From assembly GCA_910579205.1 (NCBI GenBank), contig CAJTTD010000001.1, positions 124,001 to 188,000 of the forward strand: 64,000 nucleotides of DNA. The letters are read 5' to 3'. Position 1 is the first letter of the stretch; every line of letters starts with the position of its first letter. Under the pieces are notes generated by a model, which was given only the letters and a program-made list of their open reading frames with translations, was not told the DNA's origin and made no database searches. The translations under genes were made by a program, and so were the position numbers. Shown here in pieces: positions 27,568 to 35,961 of this stretch. Source of the DNA: an uncultured Christensenella sp. GTDB taxonomy: Bacteria; Bacillota; Clostridia; Christensenellales; Pumilibacteraceae.

Positions 27568-28446
27568 TCAAAGATCGAGAAAATCTTTGCGGTACTCGAC
27601 GCCGAAAAGTTCGACAAGCTTTACCATATCTTCGTCTTTAATGGTGTTTATGCGCGGTCTGTTGCACGTAAGCATGTATATCTGCGCCGCTTTTTCCACC
27701 GTCTCAATCAAGCCGAACGTCTCGTCCATGGTCTTGCCCGCACCGTATATGCCGTGCATTGCCCATATGACCAAGCGGAACTCGGACATTTTTTCGGACG
27801 TTGCCACGCCTATATCGTTAGTGCCGCAAAGCATCCACGGCAAAATGCCCACTCCGTCGGGAAAGACCACTATACACTCTGTGCACATCTCCCACAAAGT
27901 GTGAGTGAACTTCTTTTCGTCGAGCTCGTGCACGTAGTTCATGGCGAGCGTATTAGTGGGATGACAATGCATGACAACTCTGTTTTGCGGATCTATCTTG
28001 AGCCGCGCCATATGACACATCAAATGGCTGGGGAGCTCGCTCGTAGGTCTGCCGCCGTCCTTGTAGCCCCATAAAAGCTCCACGCCGTCTTTTGCAACGC
28101 GGATTATTCCGAGATTTGTTTCGGGATCGTCCTTGACATTCTTGAAGTATTTGCCCGTGCCGGTAACTATGAATATCTTGCCTATTAGCGGCGCAACGTC
28201 GAAGTTCGCTTCATTGACGCCGGCGAGCGGTATTTTGCGAATTACGTTATTGATGTCAAGGTATTCCCCGACTTCCGCCTCGTCGAGCATATAGCTTATA
28301 TTGCCGCCGTTGCGTTCGTCCCAGCCCAGTCTGTACATATTGGCGGTAGTGTCGCACATCTCTTTTACGAACGGTGCGGACAAAACATCCTTAAAAGCGC
28401 GTTTAATGTCTTTGCCCGCCTTTTTGATCTCGTCTAAAAATCCCAT
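27568..28446 (-). CDS. rhaD: Rhamnulose-1-phosphate aldolase RhaD
   Basis: Zinc class II aldolase that cleaves L-rhamnulose 1-phosphate to dihydroxyacetone phosphate and L-lactaldehyde. 292 residues. GWDERNGGNISYML is the family N-terminal motif, VTGTGKYF the phosphate site, VVMHCHPTN holds zinc-binding histidines and AMHGIYGAG another metal-ligand histidine. Last gene of rhaB-rhaA-fucO-rhaD, nine bases after fucO. Confidence 0.95.
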   Translation of the reverse strand: MGFLDEIKKAGKDIKRAFKDVLSAPFVKEMCDTTANMYRLGWDERNGGNISYMLDEAEVGEYLDINNVIRKIPLAGVNEANFDVAPLIGKIFIVTGTGKYFKNVKDDPETNLGIIRVAKDGVELLWGYKDGGRPTSELPSHLMCHMARLKIDPQNRVVMHCHPTNTLAMNYVHELDEKKFTHTLWEMCTECIVVFPDGVGILPWMLCGTNDIGVATSEKMSEFRLVIWAMHGIYGAGKTMDETFGLIETVEKAAQIYMLTCNRPRINTIKDEDMVKLVELFGVEYRKDFLDL

Positions 28447-28455
28447 TTCCGCACC

Positions 28456-29604
28456 TCAATACGCCTTTTTGTAAAGCTCGAGAATACCTTTTTCGGTGAT
28501 CTCTCTCGGATTGCCGCCCGTGCAAACATCGGCGAAAGCATCCTTGGAAAGCTGTTCGAGCGCGTCCGACGGAATGCCTATCTCCTTGAGCGTTTGCGGT
28601 ATGCCGAGATCGAGCGACAGTTTTCTCACTGCATCGACTGCGGCTTTAGCGCCATTATCTTCGTTCATGCCCGAAATATCAACGCCCATGGCTTTTGCTA
28701 TATCGCAGTATTTCTTTTTTGCCGAAGGCATATTGTATTCCATTACTATAGGCAACAGCAACGCATTTGCAACTCCGTGCGCTATATCGAACCGTGCGCC
28801 GAGCGGGTGCGCCATGGAATGCACACAACCGAGTCCCACGTTACTGAACGCCATTCCCGCCACATACTGAGCAAGCGCCATATTTTCGCGCGCCGTTTTG
28901 TCTTTACCGTCGGCTGCAGCGGCACGGAGGTTGGCGGAGATAAGCTCTATCGCCTTTAACTCGAACATGTCGGAAAGTTCCCATGCGCCTTTTGTGATAT
29001 ATCCCTCTATGGCGTGCGTAAGCGCGTCCATTCCCGTAGCCGCAGTCAAACCTTTGGGCATTGTGTACATGAGTTCCGCGTCCACTATCGCAAGCACGGG
29101 GATGTCGTTGGGGTCTACACAAACCATTTTCCTACCCGTAGACTCGTCTGTTATAACGTAATTGATAGTTACCTCGGCGGCTGTTCCCGCAGTGGTCGGC
29201 AATGCTATGATGGGAACACACTTGTTTTTTGTGTCCGCAACGCCTTCGAGAGAAACGACGTCGGCAAACTCGGGGTTATTGGCAACTATAGCTATGCCTT
29301 TAGACGTATCTATCGCAGAGCCGCCGCCTATCGCTATTATAAAATCCGCACCTACAGTGCCGAATGCCGCAACACCGTCCTTTACGTTTTTTACGGTCGG
29401 GTTGGCTTTGAATCCCGTGAATATCTCGTACGCGATGTCGGACAATTCGTCGGTTACCATTTTGACCACGCCGAATTTTACAAGGTCTTTGTCCGCAACA
29501 ATAAAAGCCTTTTTAAAACCGCGTCTCGCGATCTCGTTTTTCAGTTCCTTGCGCGCGCCGCTGCCGAAATATGCGGTCTCGTTGAGTATGAATCTGTTTG
29601 CCAT
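28456..29604 (-). CDS. fucO: Lactaldehyde reductase FucO (iron-dependent alcohol dehydrogenase)
   Basis: Reduces the L-lactaldehyde made by RhaD to 1,2-propanediol with NADH, the anaerobic route. 382 residues. It starts MANRFILNETAYFGSGA, close to E. coli FucO. The NAD motif IIAIGGGSAIDTSKG, the ALPTTAGTAAEVT segment and the iron ligands in GMDALTHAIEGY, SMAHPLGA and IAHGVANALLL are present. Its place inside the rhamnose operon supports this assignment over a generic butanol dehydrogenase. Confidence 0.93.
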   Translation of the reverse strand: MANRFILNETAYFGSGARKELKNEIARRGFKKAFIVADKDLVKFGVVKMVTDELSDIAYEIFTGFKANPTVKNVKDGVAAFGTVGADFIIAIGGGSAIDTSKGIAIVANNPEFADVVSLEGVADTKNKCVPIIALPTTAGTAAEVTINYVITDESTGRKMVCVDPNDIPVLAIVDAELMYTMPKGLTAATGMDALTHAIEGYITKGAWELSDMFELKAIELISANLRAAAADGKDKTARENMALAQYVAGMAFSNVGLGCVHSMAHPLGARFDIAHGVANALLLPIVMEYNMPSAKKKYCDIAKAMGVDISGMNEDNGAKAAVDAVRKLSLDLGIPQTLKEIGIPSDALEQLSKDAFADVCTGGNPREITEKGILELYKKAY

Positions 29605-29636
29605 TTTTTTATTTGCTCCTTATTTGGTTTTTATAT

Positions 29637-30854
29637 TTATTTCCGTTCGCATTGTCTTACGACGGTCAAATAGTCTTTTTCAATGTTTTCGCGCTTGAGA
29701 TACTCATCCCATACCGCGCCGAACGGCATGGTCTTGTACTCTTCTTGTTTCACCATGAGCGCGGTAAAGTCGTGAGCGTCTTGCAATTTTTTAAGCTCGT
29801 CGTGATTTGTCAACAGCGCATACAACAACGCTTTTTGCATAGCGCGCTGCCCCGTTATCCAAGCGGACAGTCTGTTGATGCTCGCGTCGAAGTAGTCGAG
29901 ACCGATTATTACTTTATCGATCGCGTCGTTACGCACTATCTCCTTGGCTATCTCCTTGAGCTCGTCCTCAAAAAGCACTACGTGGTCGGAATCCCAACGC
30001 ACGCCGCGCGTAACGTGAAGCGCCACCGTATCGTAAAATGCGAGTAACGAGGGTATCTTGTCGCTTACATATTCGGTCGGATGGTAATGCCCGTTGTCGA
30101 GCAAACAGCACACCCCGTTTCTTGCGGCGTAGTTTTGGTAAAACTCGTTGCTTCCTACGGTATAGCTTTCCAAACCTATGCCGAAAACTTTGCTTTCCAC
30201 CGCTATCACAACTTTGCTCTTGTCGTACTTTACAGACAGTATTTGGTCGAGAGAGTCTTTAAGCCGCAGTCTGGGCGACAATCTGTCGGCGGGGATATCC
30301 TTAAATCCATCTGGTATCCAAATATTCATGAGCGTGCGCGTGCCGAACTCTTTTGCAAAATATTCGGAAATTTTTATGCACGCTATGCAATGTTTTATCC
30401 AAAATTTGCGAACGCGCTCATCGGGCGATGACAGAGTAAGCCCGTCTTTTACCATTTTATGAGCATACAAAGTGGGGTTGAAATCTATACCGTCGAGACC
30501 GATCTTCTTAGCAAATTTCGTCCACGGCGCAAAATGCTCGGGCGCGTACTCGTCGCGGTCTTTATCGTCCCCGTTCAATACGGCATAGCTCGCATGAAGA
30601 TTGAGCCGTTTCTTGCCGGGCATGAGCGCAAATGCTTGCGCTATATCCGACTTGAGCTGCTCGAATCCGACCGCTCTTCCGGGATAATTGCCAGTTGTCT
30701 GAATACCGCCGCTGAGCGAATCGCTGCCATCAAAACCTATGACGTCGTCGCCTTGCCAGCAGTGCACGCTTACAGGTATATTTTTGAGCGCGTCGAGCGC
30801 GCGTTCCGTATCAACGCCTATAGCGGCGTATTCCTTTTTTGCGTATTCGTACAT
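29637..30854 (-). CDS. rhaA: L-rhamnose isomerase RhaA
   Basis: Converts L-rhamnose to L-rhamnulose. 405 residues. Diagnostic segments include SVHCWQGDDVIGFD, GGIQTTGNYPG, HFAPWTKFAKKIGLDGIDFN, NIWIPDGFKDIPADR, LLDNGHYHPTE and RGVRWDSDHVV, which carry the metal ligands. It overlaps the rhaB stop by one base. Confidence 0.97.
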   Translation of the reverse strand: MYEYAKKEYAAIGVDTERALDALKNIPVSVHCWQGDDVIGFDGSDSLSGGIQTTGNYPGRAVGFEQLKSDIAQAFALMPGKKRLNLHASYAVLNGDDKDRDEYAPEHFAPWTKFAKKIGLDGIDFNPTLYAHKMVKDGLTLSSPDERVRKFWIKHCIACIKISEYFAKEFGTRTLMNIWIPDGFKDIPADRLSPRLRLKDSLDQILSVKYDKSKVVIAVESKVFGIGLESYTVGSNEFYQNYAARNGVCCLLDNGHYHPTEYVSDKIPSLLAFYDTVALHVTRGVRWDSDHVVLFEDELKEIAKEIVRNDAIDKVIIGLDYFDASINRLSAWITGQRAMQKALLYALLTNHDELKKLQDAHDFTALMVKQEEYKTMPFGAVWDEYLKRENIEKDYLTVVRQCERK

Positions 30855-32152
30855 TATTTACCCTCCGAAAATTGAATTTTCAAATTGCCTATCGCCGTAG
30901 CTTCTATCGGCAGCGCGATGACTTCCACACCACATATTTTTTCCGTGAGCGAGTTCAAATACGAGTTTTTAGCGCCGCCGCCCACTATATATAATCGATC
31001 GTAACGCTTGCCCGTATTGGTCTGAAGCTCGGCTATCGCTTGTTTATAACTATGCGCAAGCGAAATATATGCGCTGTTAAAATAGTCTGCGGCGCACTTG
31101 GGCTTTTGCTTCAACACGCCGTCAAATGCCGACACCATGCTTTCGGGCGACAAAAATACTCTGTCGTTGATATCGGCATATTCGGTGAATTTGCTCACGC
31201 TCGCTTCTGCCGTTATCTCGTTCCACGGTTTGTTCGGGCATAACTCGTTGCGCAATCTGTTTACCACCCACATGCCCATTATGTTTTTTTGATAGCGGAT
31301 ATATCCCACTCCGCCCTCATTGCTGTAGTTTGCAACACGGCTGTTTTCGTCCGCAATGACTTTGGGAACTTTGACGCCCAAAAGCGACCATGTGCCGCTC
31401 GAAATATACGGCTGATCGCCGTCCATAGGTATGCCTTCCACGGCGCTCGCAGTGTCGTGGCTCGCGCACAGCATTACGTCGCAATCGCCGCCTACCGCGT
31501 TACGCACTTCGGGCTTAAGTCTGCCGACGATAGTTCCCGGTCTACTCAGTTTATCGAACAACTGCGACGACAAGCCCAAAGCGCTTATCAATTGGCCGTC
31601 GTATTCTCCCGTTTCTCCGCTCACAAGCCCCGTCGTCGTGGCGTTTGTATACTCGCGCCGCTTAACTCCCGTAAGCTTATACGTCAAGTATTCGGGTATC
31701 ATCAAAAAGTCAGTCGCGCCGTCGAGCTGTCCGTTCAACAGATCGTCGCAAAGCTGATATACGGTATTGAACGGCTGAAACTGTATGCCGGTACGAGCGT
31801 ACAGCTTCGCAAACGGCACGCGCTCATGTACATACGATACGGCTTTTTCGGTGCGCGGATCGCGATACGAATAGCACGGCAATATTTCGTCGTCTCCGTT
31901 CATCAACACATAATCCACGCCCCATGTGTCGATAGCGACGCTCCGGATATTGCCGTACTTTTCAAACGCCGCGCGAATACCCGCAACAACATTGTCAAAC
32001 AATTCGCGTATATCCCAAGTGAGACTGCCGCGCGCATTCTTGACACCGTTGTCAAATCGATAAACCTCGTCGGTGATCAATTTCCCTCCGTCCATGCGCC
32101 CGACTATATGCCGCCCGCTCGACGCCCCTATATCTATTGCAAGTCTGTACAT
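30854..32152 (-). CDS. rhaB: Rhamnulokinase RhaB
   Basis: Phosphorylates L-rhamnulose with ATP. 432 residues, slightly shorter than E. coli RhaB. FGGY-family motifs: AIDIGASSGRHIVG at the N-terminus, AIDTWGVDYVL, SHDTASAVEGIP and the C-terminal GGGAKNSYLNSLTEKICG. First gene of the operon; its promoter is overlapped by a palindromic site next to the divergent DeoR-type regulator. No rhamnose transporter is in the window. Confidence 0.96.
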   Translation of the reverse strand: MYRLAIDIGASSGRHIVGRMDGGKLITDEVYRFDNGVKNARGSLTWDIRELFDNVVAGIRAAFEKYGNIRSVAIDTWGVDYVLMNGDDEILPCYSYRDPRTEKAVSYVHERVPFAKLYARTGIQFQPFNTVYQLCDDLLNGQLDGATDFLMIPEYLTYKLTGVKRREYTNATTTGLVSGETGEYDGQLISALGLSSQLFDKLSRPGTIVGRLKPEVRNAVGGDCDVMLCASHDTASAVEGIPMDGDQPYISSGTWSLLGVKVPKVIADENSRVANYSNEGGVGYIRYQKNIMGMWVVNRLRNELCPNKPWNEITAEASVSKFTEYADINDRVFLSPESMVSAFDGVLKQKPKCAADYFNSAYISLAHSYKQAIAELQTNTGKRYDRLYIVGGGAKNSYLNSLTEKICGVEVIALPIEATAIGNLKIQFSEGK

Positions 32153-32236
32153 TTTTACTCGCCCCGAAACGATGTTGCCGCTCTAAAGACAGATGATCGC
32201 GGCAAATCGTTTTATCGATTGAATTTATTTGCTTGC

Positions 32237-32264
32237 ATTATAACATATTTGAGCAAATAATCAA
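32237..32264 (-). promoter_or_regulatory. Promoter of the rhaB-rhaA-fucO-rhaD operon
   Basis: Minus strand: TTGATT (32259-32264), 16-bp spacer, TATAAT (32237-32242), giving a leader of about 80 nt before rhaB. A palindrome fills most of the spacer. Confidence 0.6.
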
Positions 32265-32280
32265 TATTTTGAGCAAATAT
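32246..32280. promoter_or_regulatory. Tandem palindromic operators between rhaB and the regulator
   Basis: TATTTG-AG-CAAATA at 32246-32259 and ATATTTTGAGCAAATAT at 32264-32280, centres about 20 bp (two helix turns) apart. The first lies inside the rhaB promoter spacer, so binding would block RNA polymerase. The second reaches toward the regulator promoter at 32291. Likely sites for the adjacent DeoR-type protein. Confidence 0.6.
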
Positions 32281-32290
32281 GATCGATATA

Positions 32291-32319
32291 TTGACAATTC
32301 ATTATTTTTGTACTATAAT
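32291..32319 (+). promoter_or_regulatory. Consensus promoter of the DeoR-type regulator
   Basis: TTGACA (32291-32296), 17-bp spacer, TATAAT (32314-32319): a perfect match, 36 bases before the ATG. Confidence 0.8.
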
Positions 32320-32355
32320 ACGAGCATAAACGAGCAATATTTGAGAGGCACTGTC

Positions 32356-33099
32356 ATGATTTATAACGAACGGCAGAATAACATACTTAAAATTCTCAAA
32401 CAACAGAAAAACATCAAGGTAAGCGAAATCGCAGCCGCATTGTATGTGAGCGAAGCGACGGTGCGGCGCGATCTTGCCGATATGCAAAAGCTGGGCGTGA
32501 TAAAACGAAATCACGGCGGCGCGATATTGGTTGACGTAGCAGACGAAATATCATTGTTTGTCAGAATGAATGTGAACGCGCGGCAAAAAGAAGCCGTAGC
32601 CGCCAAAGCTATCGCGCATATACCCGAATTTAAATCGGTGTTCATCGACAGTTCGTCCACGGCGCTCGCCCTCGCCCAGCGGCTGGAACTCGCGCACAAA
32701 ACGGTAGTTACCAACAATCTGCAGACTGCCATATTACTGTCTCGGATAGAAAACATCAATCTGATGATATTAGGCGGCAACATTTCGCTCGCAAGCGTTT
32801 CCATTACGGGAAGCTGGACGGCAAATCAACTCAGAACGTTTTCTTTCGATCTCATGCTCTCTTCGTGCGCAGCGGTAAAAGGTACGGACGCATACGAAAA
32901 ATCGATCGACCAGCGCGAATTAAAGCGCATAGCTTTTGAAAATTCGGCAGTACGCATACTGTTGATAGACAGCACCAAACTCGACAAAAGAGACGGAACA
33001 TACCTATACGGCAGTCTCGATTCATTTGACAAAGTTATTTTCGATAAACTCGACGAAACGCAACGTAAAAGATTCAACGGACCGAAATTCGTTGTTTGA
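32356..33099 (+). CDS. DeoR/GlpR-family regulator, probably of the rhamnose operon
   Basis: 247 residues from the ATG at 32356 (GAGAGGCA site upstream; the frame is open further but that part overlaps the promoter). The DeoR N-terminal helix-turn-helix is clear (ERQNNILKILKQQKNIKVSE, then VSEATVRRDLADMQKLGVIK), followed by the sugar-sensing DeoRC domain (VFIDSSSTALALAQRL, TNNLQTAILL, MILGGNIS). It diverges from rhaB and sits beside two palindromes. Other Bacillota use a DeoR-type RhaR for rhamnulose-1-phosphate sensing, so the same role is likely here by inference. Confidence 0.9.
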   Translation: MIYNERQNNILKILKQQKNIKVSEIAAALYVSEATVRRDLADMQKLGVIKRNHGGAILVDVADEISLFVRMNVNARQKEAVAAKAIAHIPEFKSVFIDSSSTALALAQRLELAHKTVVTNNLQTAILLSRIENINLMILGGNISLASVSITGSWTANQLRTFSFDLMLSSCAAVKGTDAYEKSIDQRELKRIAFENSAVRILLIDSTKLDKRDGTYLYGSLDSFDKVIFDKLDETQRKRFNGPKFVV

Positions 33100-33174
33100 T
33101 ATATTTAGCGCATAGTAACGTCGCATCGTAAAATGCATATGCGCGTCGATCTTATGATAAATATGTGATTACGA

Positions 33175-33900
33175 TTAATTTAGTTCGCAAGCCATTAATG
33201 GCAACGCGCGTTTTTTGCCGTCGCTTATCCTACGCGCCAAGTACAACGCGGGGGTATCCAACAGCGCGGTAAAGACATATATGACATATCCCGACGCAAA
33301 TATCTGCAACAGCGTAACGATATCATACGTGCCCAAGAATGCAAAAAACGTTAATAAAAACGAGTTGATCAACTGACTGACAAGCGTAGAACCGTTATTT
33401 CTAAGCCAAAGAAATCTTCGCCTGTCGCCGAAGCGTTTTTCGGTAAAAGCCCACCATTTGTGATACAGCCACACGTCGAAAAACTGACTTACGACATACA
33501 CGGCGAGCGAAGCGAATATCATGCGCGGCGCTTGGGAAAAGATAGCGGTTATAGCGCCGAATGCCGTATCGCCGTCGCTCGGCTCGAACAGCAGCCAGCA
33601 CTGCGTTACACCGAGAAAAAACAGCGACGAAAACACGCCTATGACCACAGCCTTGTTTGCCGCCTTTTTACCTTCGCATTCGGACAGGATGTCTGTAATA
33701 AGAAAAGTGGCTGCGAACATAACGTTGCCGAGCGTCTGCTCCATACCGAAAGCGCGGATCAATATCAGCACCTCGATGTTTGCAAGAACAGTGGCAATGC
33801 AAGTCATGCCGTACAGCCCCGATCTGCCAAAGAACTTATATGCGAGCAACACCGCGCCGAAAATAAGCACAACGGTAATAATGAGCAACAACTCGTTCAT
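33175..33900 (-). CDS. Queuosine precursor transporter (YhhQ/VUT family)
   Basis: Membrane protein of about 241 residues with six or so helices. Family markers: ATFLITDILSECEGKKAANKAV, SLAVYVVSQFFDVWLYHKWW and LRNNGSTLVSQLINSFLLTF. Members import preQ0/preQ1 or queuine for tRNA queuosine. The ATG at 33900 has GAGGGTGAT upstream; an in-frame TTG at 33909 is less well placed. I looked for a preQ1 riboswitch in the leader and saw none that matches the consensus. Confidence 0.88.
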   Translation of the reverse strand: MNELLLIITVVLIFGAVLLAYKFFGRSGLYGMTCIATVLANIEVLILIRAFGMEQTLGNVMFAATFLITDILSECEGKKAANKAVVIGVFSSLFFLGVTQCWLLFEPSDGDTAFGAITAIFSQAPRMIFASLAVYVVSQFFDVWLYHKWWAFTEKRFGDRRRFLWLRNNGSTLVSQLINSFLLTFFAFLGTYDIVTLLQIFASGYVIYVFTALLDTPALYLARRISDGKKRALPLMACELN

Positions 33901-34043
33901 TCTGATCAATCACCCTCTCCGAAATCTGCGTTCTTCATTATAATAAGGAAGGTTACGGACTGCCTTTAAATAAGTATCGCTTATAACATTGTATTGCAAG
34001 GCTTTATAGACTATCGCCCTTTGCGCAAAGCGAAATAGCACGG

Positions 34044-34844
34044 TCATTTGTTTTTATCTTCTTCTGTATTTTCTTCGGCGACAACTTTGGGTCTTTTAAA
34101 ATACAACCACCAAAACGCTATAGCTATGAGCGCACCGCCTATAATATTCCCGATGGTCGGGGCAAGCAGTCCGTTGAGCAAGGCGTTACCGAAATTCAAC
34201 CCCCATCCGCCCGTAGACATAAATCCAGCGGTTATGTAAAACATGTTCGCTATGCTGTGCTCGAAACCGCATACGACAAACGCGAATACGGGAAGATACA
34301 CGGCAAGTATTTTGCCGCTTGCGGACTTGCTCGCCATAGCCGCCCACACCGCAAGACAAACAAGCATGTTGCACGGTATGCCTTTTAAAAGCATGACGCC
34401 GAAATTCGCATCGCTTTTAGCCGTAACGAGCGTCGCCGCTGAGTCCGCCGCATTGCCCGTATAAGCTTTACCGTATACAACCAAAGCTGCGATAATGACA
34501 GCGCCTACAAAATTTCCGAGATAAACTATGCCCCAATTTTTGAGCATGGCGGCGGGCTTGATGTTTTTGTTGAACAACGGCGCTATAAGCAAACTGTTTC
34601 CTGTAAACAGCTCCGCCCCGCAAATTACTACGAGCATAAGCCCCAACGGGAACACAGCGCCTTTTATCAAGCTTGACTGCATGCCCGAAAATCCCGAACC
34701 AGCAATAGTGGCGAGCGCGCCGCCCAAGGCAATGAACGCCCCGGCTAGCACCGCAGATATCAGCATCTTGTGCCACGGCATGGAAACTTTGGAAACAGCT
34801 GTTTTAGCTTTATATATATCGGCTATGTCTTGTGGCGAATTCAC
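34044..34844 (-). CDS. Formate/nitrite transporter family channel (FocA-like)
   Basis: 266 residues, six membrane helices, pentameric FNT channel family. GSGFSGMQSSLIKGAVFPLGLM and the filter-region motif VCGFEHSIANMFYI, with the conserved histidine, are present. Which anion it carries (formate, nitrite or hydrosulfide) cannot be told from sequence. The start is GTG with GGAGG seven bases upstream; the tail is charged (EENTEEDKNK). Confidence 0.92.
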   Translation of the reverse strand: MNSPQDIADIYKAKTAVSKVSMPWHKMLISAVLAGAFIALGGALATIAGSGFSGMQSSLIKGAVFPLGLMLVVICGAELFTGNSLLIAPLFNKNIKPAAMLKNWGIVYLGNFVGAVIIAALVVYGKAYTGNAADSAATLVTAKSDANFGVMLLKGIPCNMLVCLAVWAAMASKSASGKILAVYLPVFAFVVCGFEHSIANMFYITAGFMSTGGWGLNFGNALLNGLLAPTIGNIIGGALIAIAFWWLYFKRPKVVAEENTEEDKNK

Positions 34845-34994
34845 GTTTTATCCTCCGTGCGATAACTGTATCGATGATACCACATAAACGCATATATTGC
34901 AATACTTTGACGGTACAATTAGCAATCTGCTATGCGCGATAACAATTCAACACCACACGGTTGATTAACTGCATGAACTTCAAATACCTACTAA

Positions 34995-35058
34995 ATACTA
35001 AAAAATCGACCCGCATGTCATACGACTTACAGACCGATTTGGAGCCGAAGATGGGACT
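34995..35058. repeat. 64-bp direct repeat, copy 1 (3' end of tRNA-Thr plus downstream DNA)
   Basis: Identical to 35185-35248 with an offset of exactly 190 bp. It carries the 3' acceptor and half T arm of tRNA-Thr plus the hairpin-like trailer (AAATCG...CGATTT and T-run on the minus strand). It looks like an attachment-site duplication or a tandem duplication at the tRNA 3' end. Confidence 0.85.
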
Positions 35059-35184
35059 GGCGCGTATCGCTCTGCGATCCGCCCGCTTCGCGGCATAGCC
35101 GCTCGCACGCTCGCGACAAACAGCACACCGTGCTGTTTGTTTTTTCGCTCGCGCCCACTCGGGTTCAAGTCCCTTTTGCTTTAC
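35059..35184. repeat. 126-bp insert between the direct repeats, hairpin-rich
   Basis: GC-rich hairpins (ATCGC-TCT-GCGAT; CAAACAGCAC-ACC-GTGCTGTTTG at 35117-35139 followed by six Ts) and at its right end CGGGTTCAAGTCCC (35160-35173). The latter is the exact inverse of the T-arm sequence in the tRNA-Thr copy that follows (35243-35256). No coding sequence is supported here or in the rest of 34845-35229. A similar AAAACAGC...GCTGTTTT hairpin occurs at 51259-51281. Confidence 0.6.
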
Positions 35185-35248
35185 ATACTAAAAAATCGAC
35201 CCGCATGTCATACGACTTACAGACCGATTTGGAGCCGAAGATGGGACT
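35185..35248. repeat. 64-bp direct repeat, copy 2 (joined to intact tRNA-Thr)
   Basis: Second copy; its right part is the 3' end of the complete tRNA-Thr gene. On the minus strand its left part acts as the likely terminator of the tRNA operon. Confidence 0.85.
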
Positions 35249-35305
35249 TGAACCCGCAACCTACTGATTACAAGTCAGTTGCTCTACCGATTGAGCTACT
35301 TCGGC
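35230..35305 (-). tRNA. tRNA-Thr(TGT)
   Basis: Acceptor GCCGAAG/CTTCGGC, anticodon loop CTTGTAA (TGT), T loop GGTTCAAGTCC, discriminator T, CCA encoded. Last of four co-directional tRNAs. Confidence 0.97.
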
Positions 35306-35322
35306 GTGCACTGAGTAGGTTG

Positions 35323-35398
35323 TGGTGCCTCGGGGCGGAATCGAACCACCGACACAGGGATTTTCAGTCCCTTGCTCTACCGACTGAGCTACCGAGGC
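35323..35398 (-). tRNA. tRNA-Phe(GAA)
   Basis: Acceptor GCCTCGG/CCGAGGC, anticodon loop CTGAAAA (GAA), CCA encoded, 76 nt. Confidence 0.97.
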
Positions 35399-35404
35399 AA
35401 GATA

Positions 35405-35481
35405 TGGCGACCCGGAAGGGACTTGAACCCTCGACCTCCAGCGTGACAGGCTGGCGTACTAACCAACTGTACTACCGGGCC
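35405..35481 (-). tRNA. tRNA-Asp(GTC)
   Basis: Acceptor GGCCCGG with CCGGGTC (one G-U pair), anticodon loop CTGTCAC (GTC), CCA encoded, 77 nt. Confidence 0.96.
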
Positions 35482-35484
35482 ACA

Positions 35485-35561
35485 TGGTGGACCTTCAGGG
35501 ACTTGAACCCCGGACAAACCGGTTATGAGCCGGTTGCTCTAACCAACTGAGCTAAAGGTCC
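35485..35561 (-). tRNA. tRNA with CAT anticodon (elongator Met, or Ile2)
   Basis: Acceptor GGACCTT with AAGGTCC, anticodon loop CTCATAA (CAT), CCA encoded, 77 nt. The Met-Asp-Phe-Thr order is the common one in Bacillota. The acceptor GGACCUU resembles the lysidine-modified Ile2 type, so identity by sequence is not settled. Confidence 0.9.
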
Positions 35562-35585
35562 ATAACCTACTTCAATAGCTTAAAT

Positions 35586-35614
35586 ACTATACAACATATA
35601 TTTAACTTTGTCAA
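35586..35614 (-). promoter_or_regulatory. Promoter of the four-tRNA operon
   Basis: Minus strand TTGACA (35609-35614), 17-bp spacer, TATAGT (35586-35591), 24 bases before the first tRNA. Confidence 0.8.
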
Positions 35615-35758
35615 GAAAAAACACGCCGTTTTAAGCATGAATTTTAAAAAATTTATTAAATTTTTTTGTATATAAATTCGCGGTATAACCGTCCCCATTC
35701 GTATATGTCTATCTACGACACAAAATAAAATTTTTGCATTTAAATTACGGTAAAATTC

Positions 35759-35787
35759 TTGACAACGGCATCTTATTATGGTAATAT
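35759..35787 (+). promoter_or_regulatory. Promoter of tRNA-Lys
   Basis: TTGACA (35759-35764), 17-bp spacer, TAATAT (35782-35787). Confidence 0.75.
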
Positions 35788-35801
35788 TAAATAGCTTTTG
35801 A

Positions 35802-35877
35802 GCATCCTTAGCTCAGTTGGTAGAGCAACTGACTCTTAATCAGTGGGTCCGGAGTTCGAGTCTCCGAGGGTGTACCA
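35802..35877 (+). tRNA. tRNA-Lys(CTT)
   Basis: Anticodon loop CTCTTAA (CTT), D arm GCTC..GAGC, T arm CCGGAGTTCGAGTCTCCG, discriminator A, CCA encoded. The acceptor GCATCCT pairs with AGGGTGT, so the terminal pair is G1-U72 rather than G-C. Confidence 0.95.
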
Positions 35878-35883
35878 AAACAC

Positions 35884-35922
35884 GACCCAGTCGAACTAAA
35901 CAAAAGTTTGATTGGGTTTTAT
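35884..35922 (+). terminator. Terminator of tRNA-Lys
   Basis: ACCCAGTCGAACT pairs with AGTTTGATTGGGT (G-U wobble included), then TTTTATT. Confidence 0.7.
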
Positions 35923-35961
35923 TGTGTCACAATTTCATTGTAACGATTATGAGCACAGTAC

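Noticed and set aside
32233..32355. Longer N-terminus for the DeoR-type regulator
   Set aside because: The extension would be encoded across the operators and the consensus promoter; the ATG at 32356 has its own ribosome site and gives the family N-terminus.
33910..34043. preQ1 riboswitch before the queuosine-precursor transporter
   Set aside because: I looked for the preQ1-I pattern and found no match in this leader.
35137..35550. Plus-strand frame of 137 codons across the tRNA cluster
   Set aside because: It is antisense to four clear tRNA genes; the apparent protein comes from tRNA sequence.
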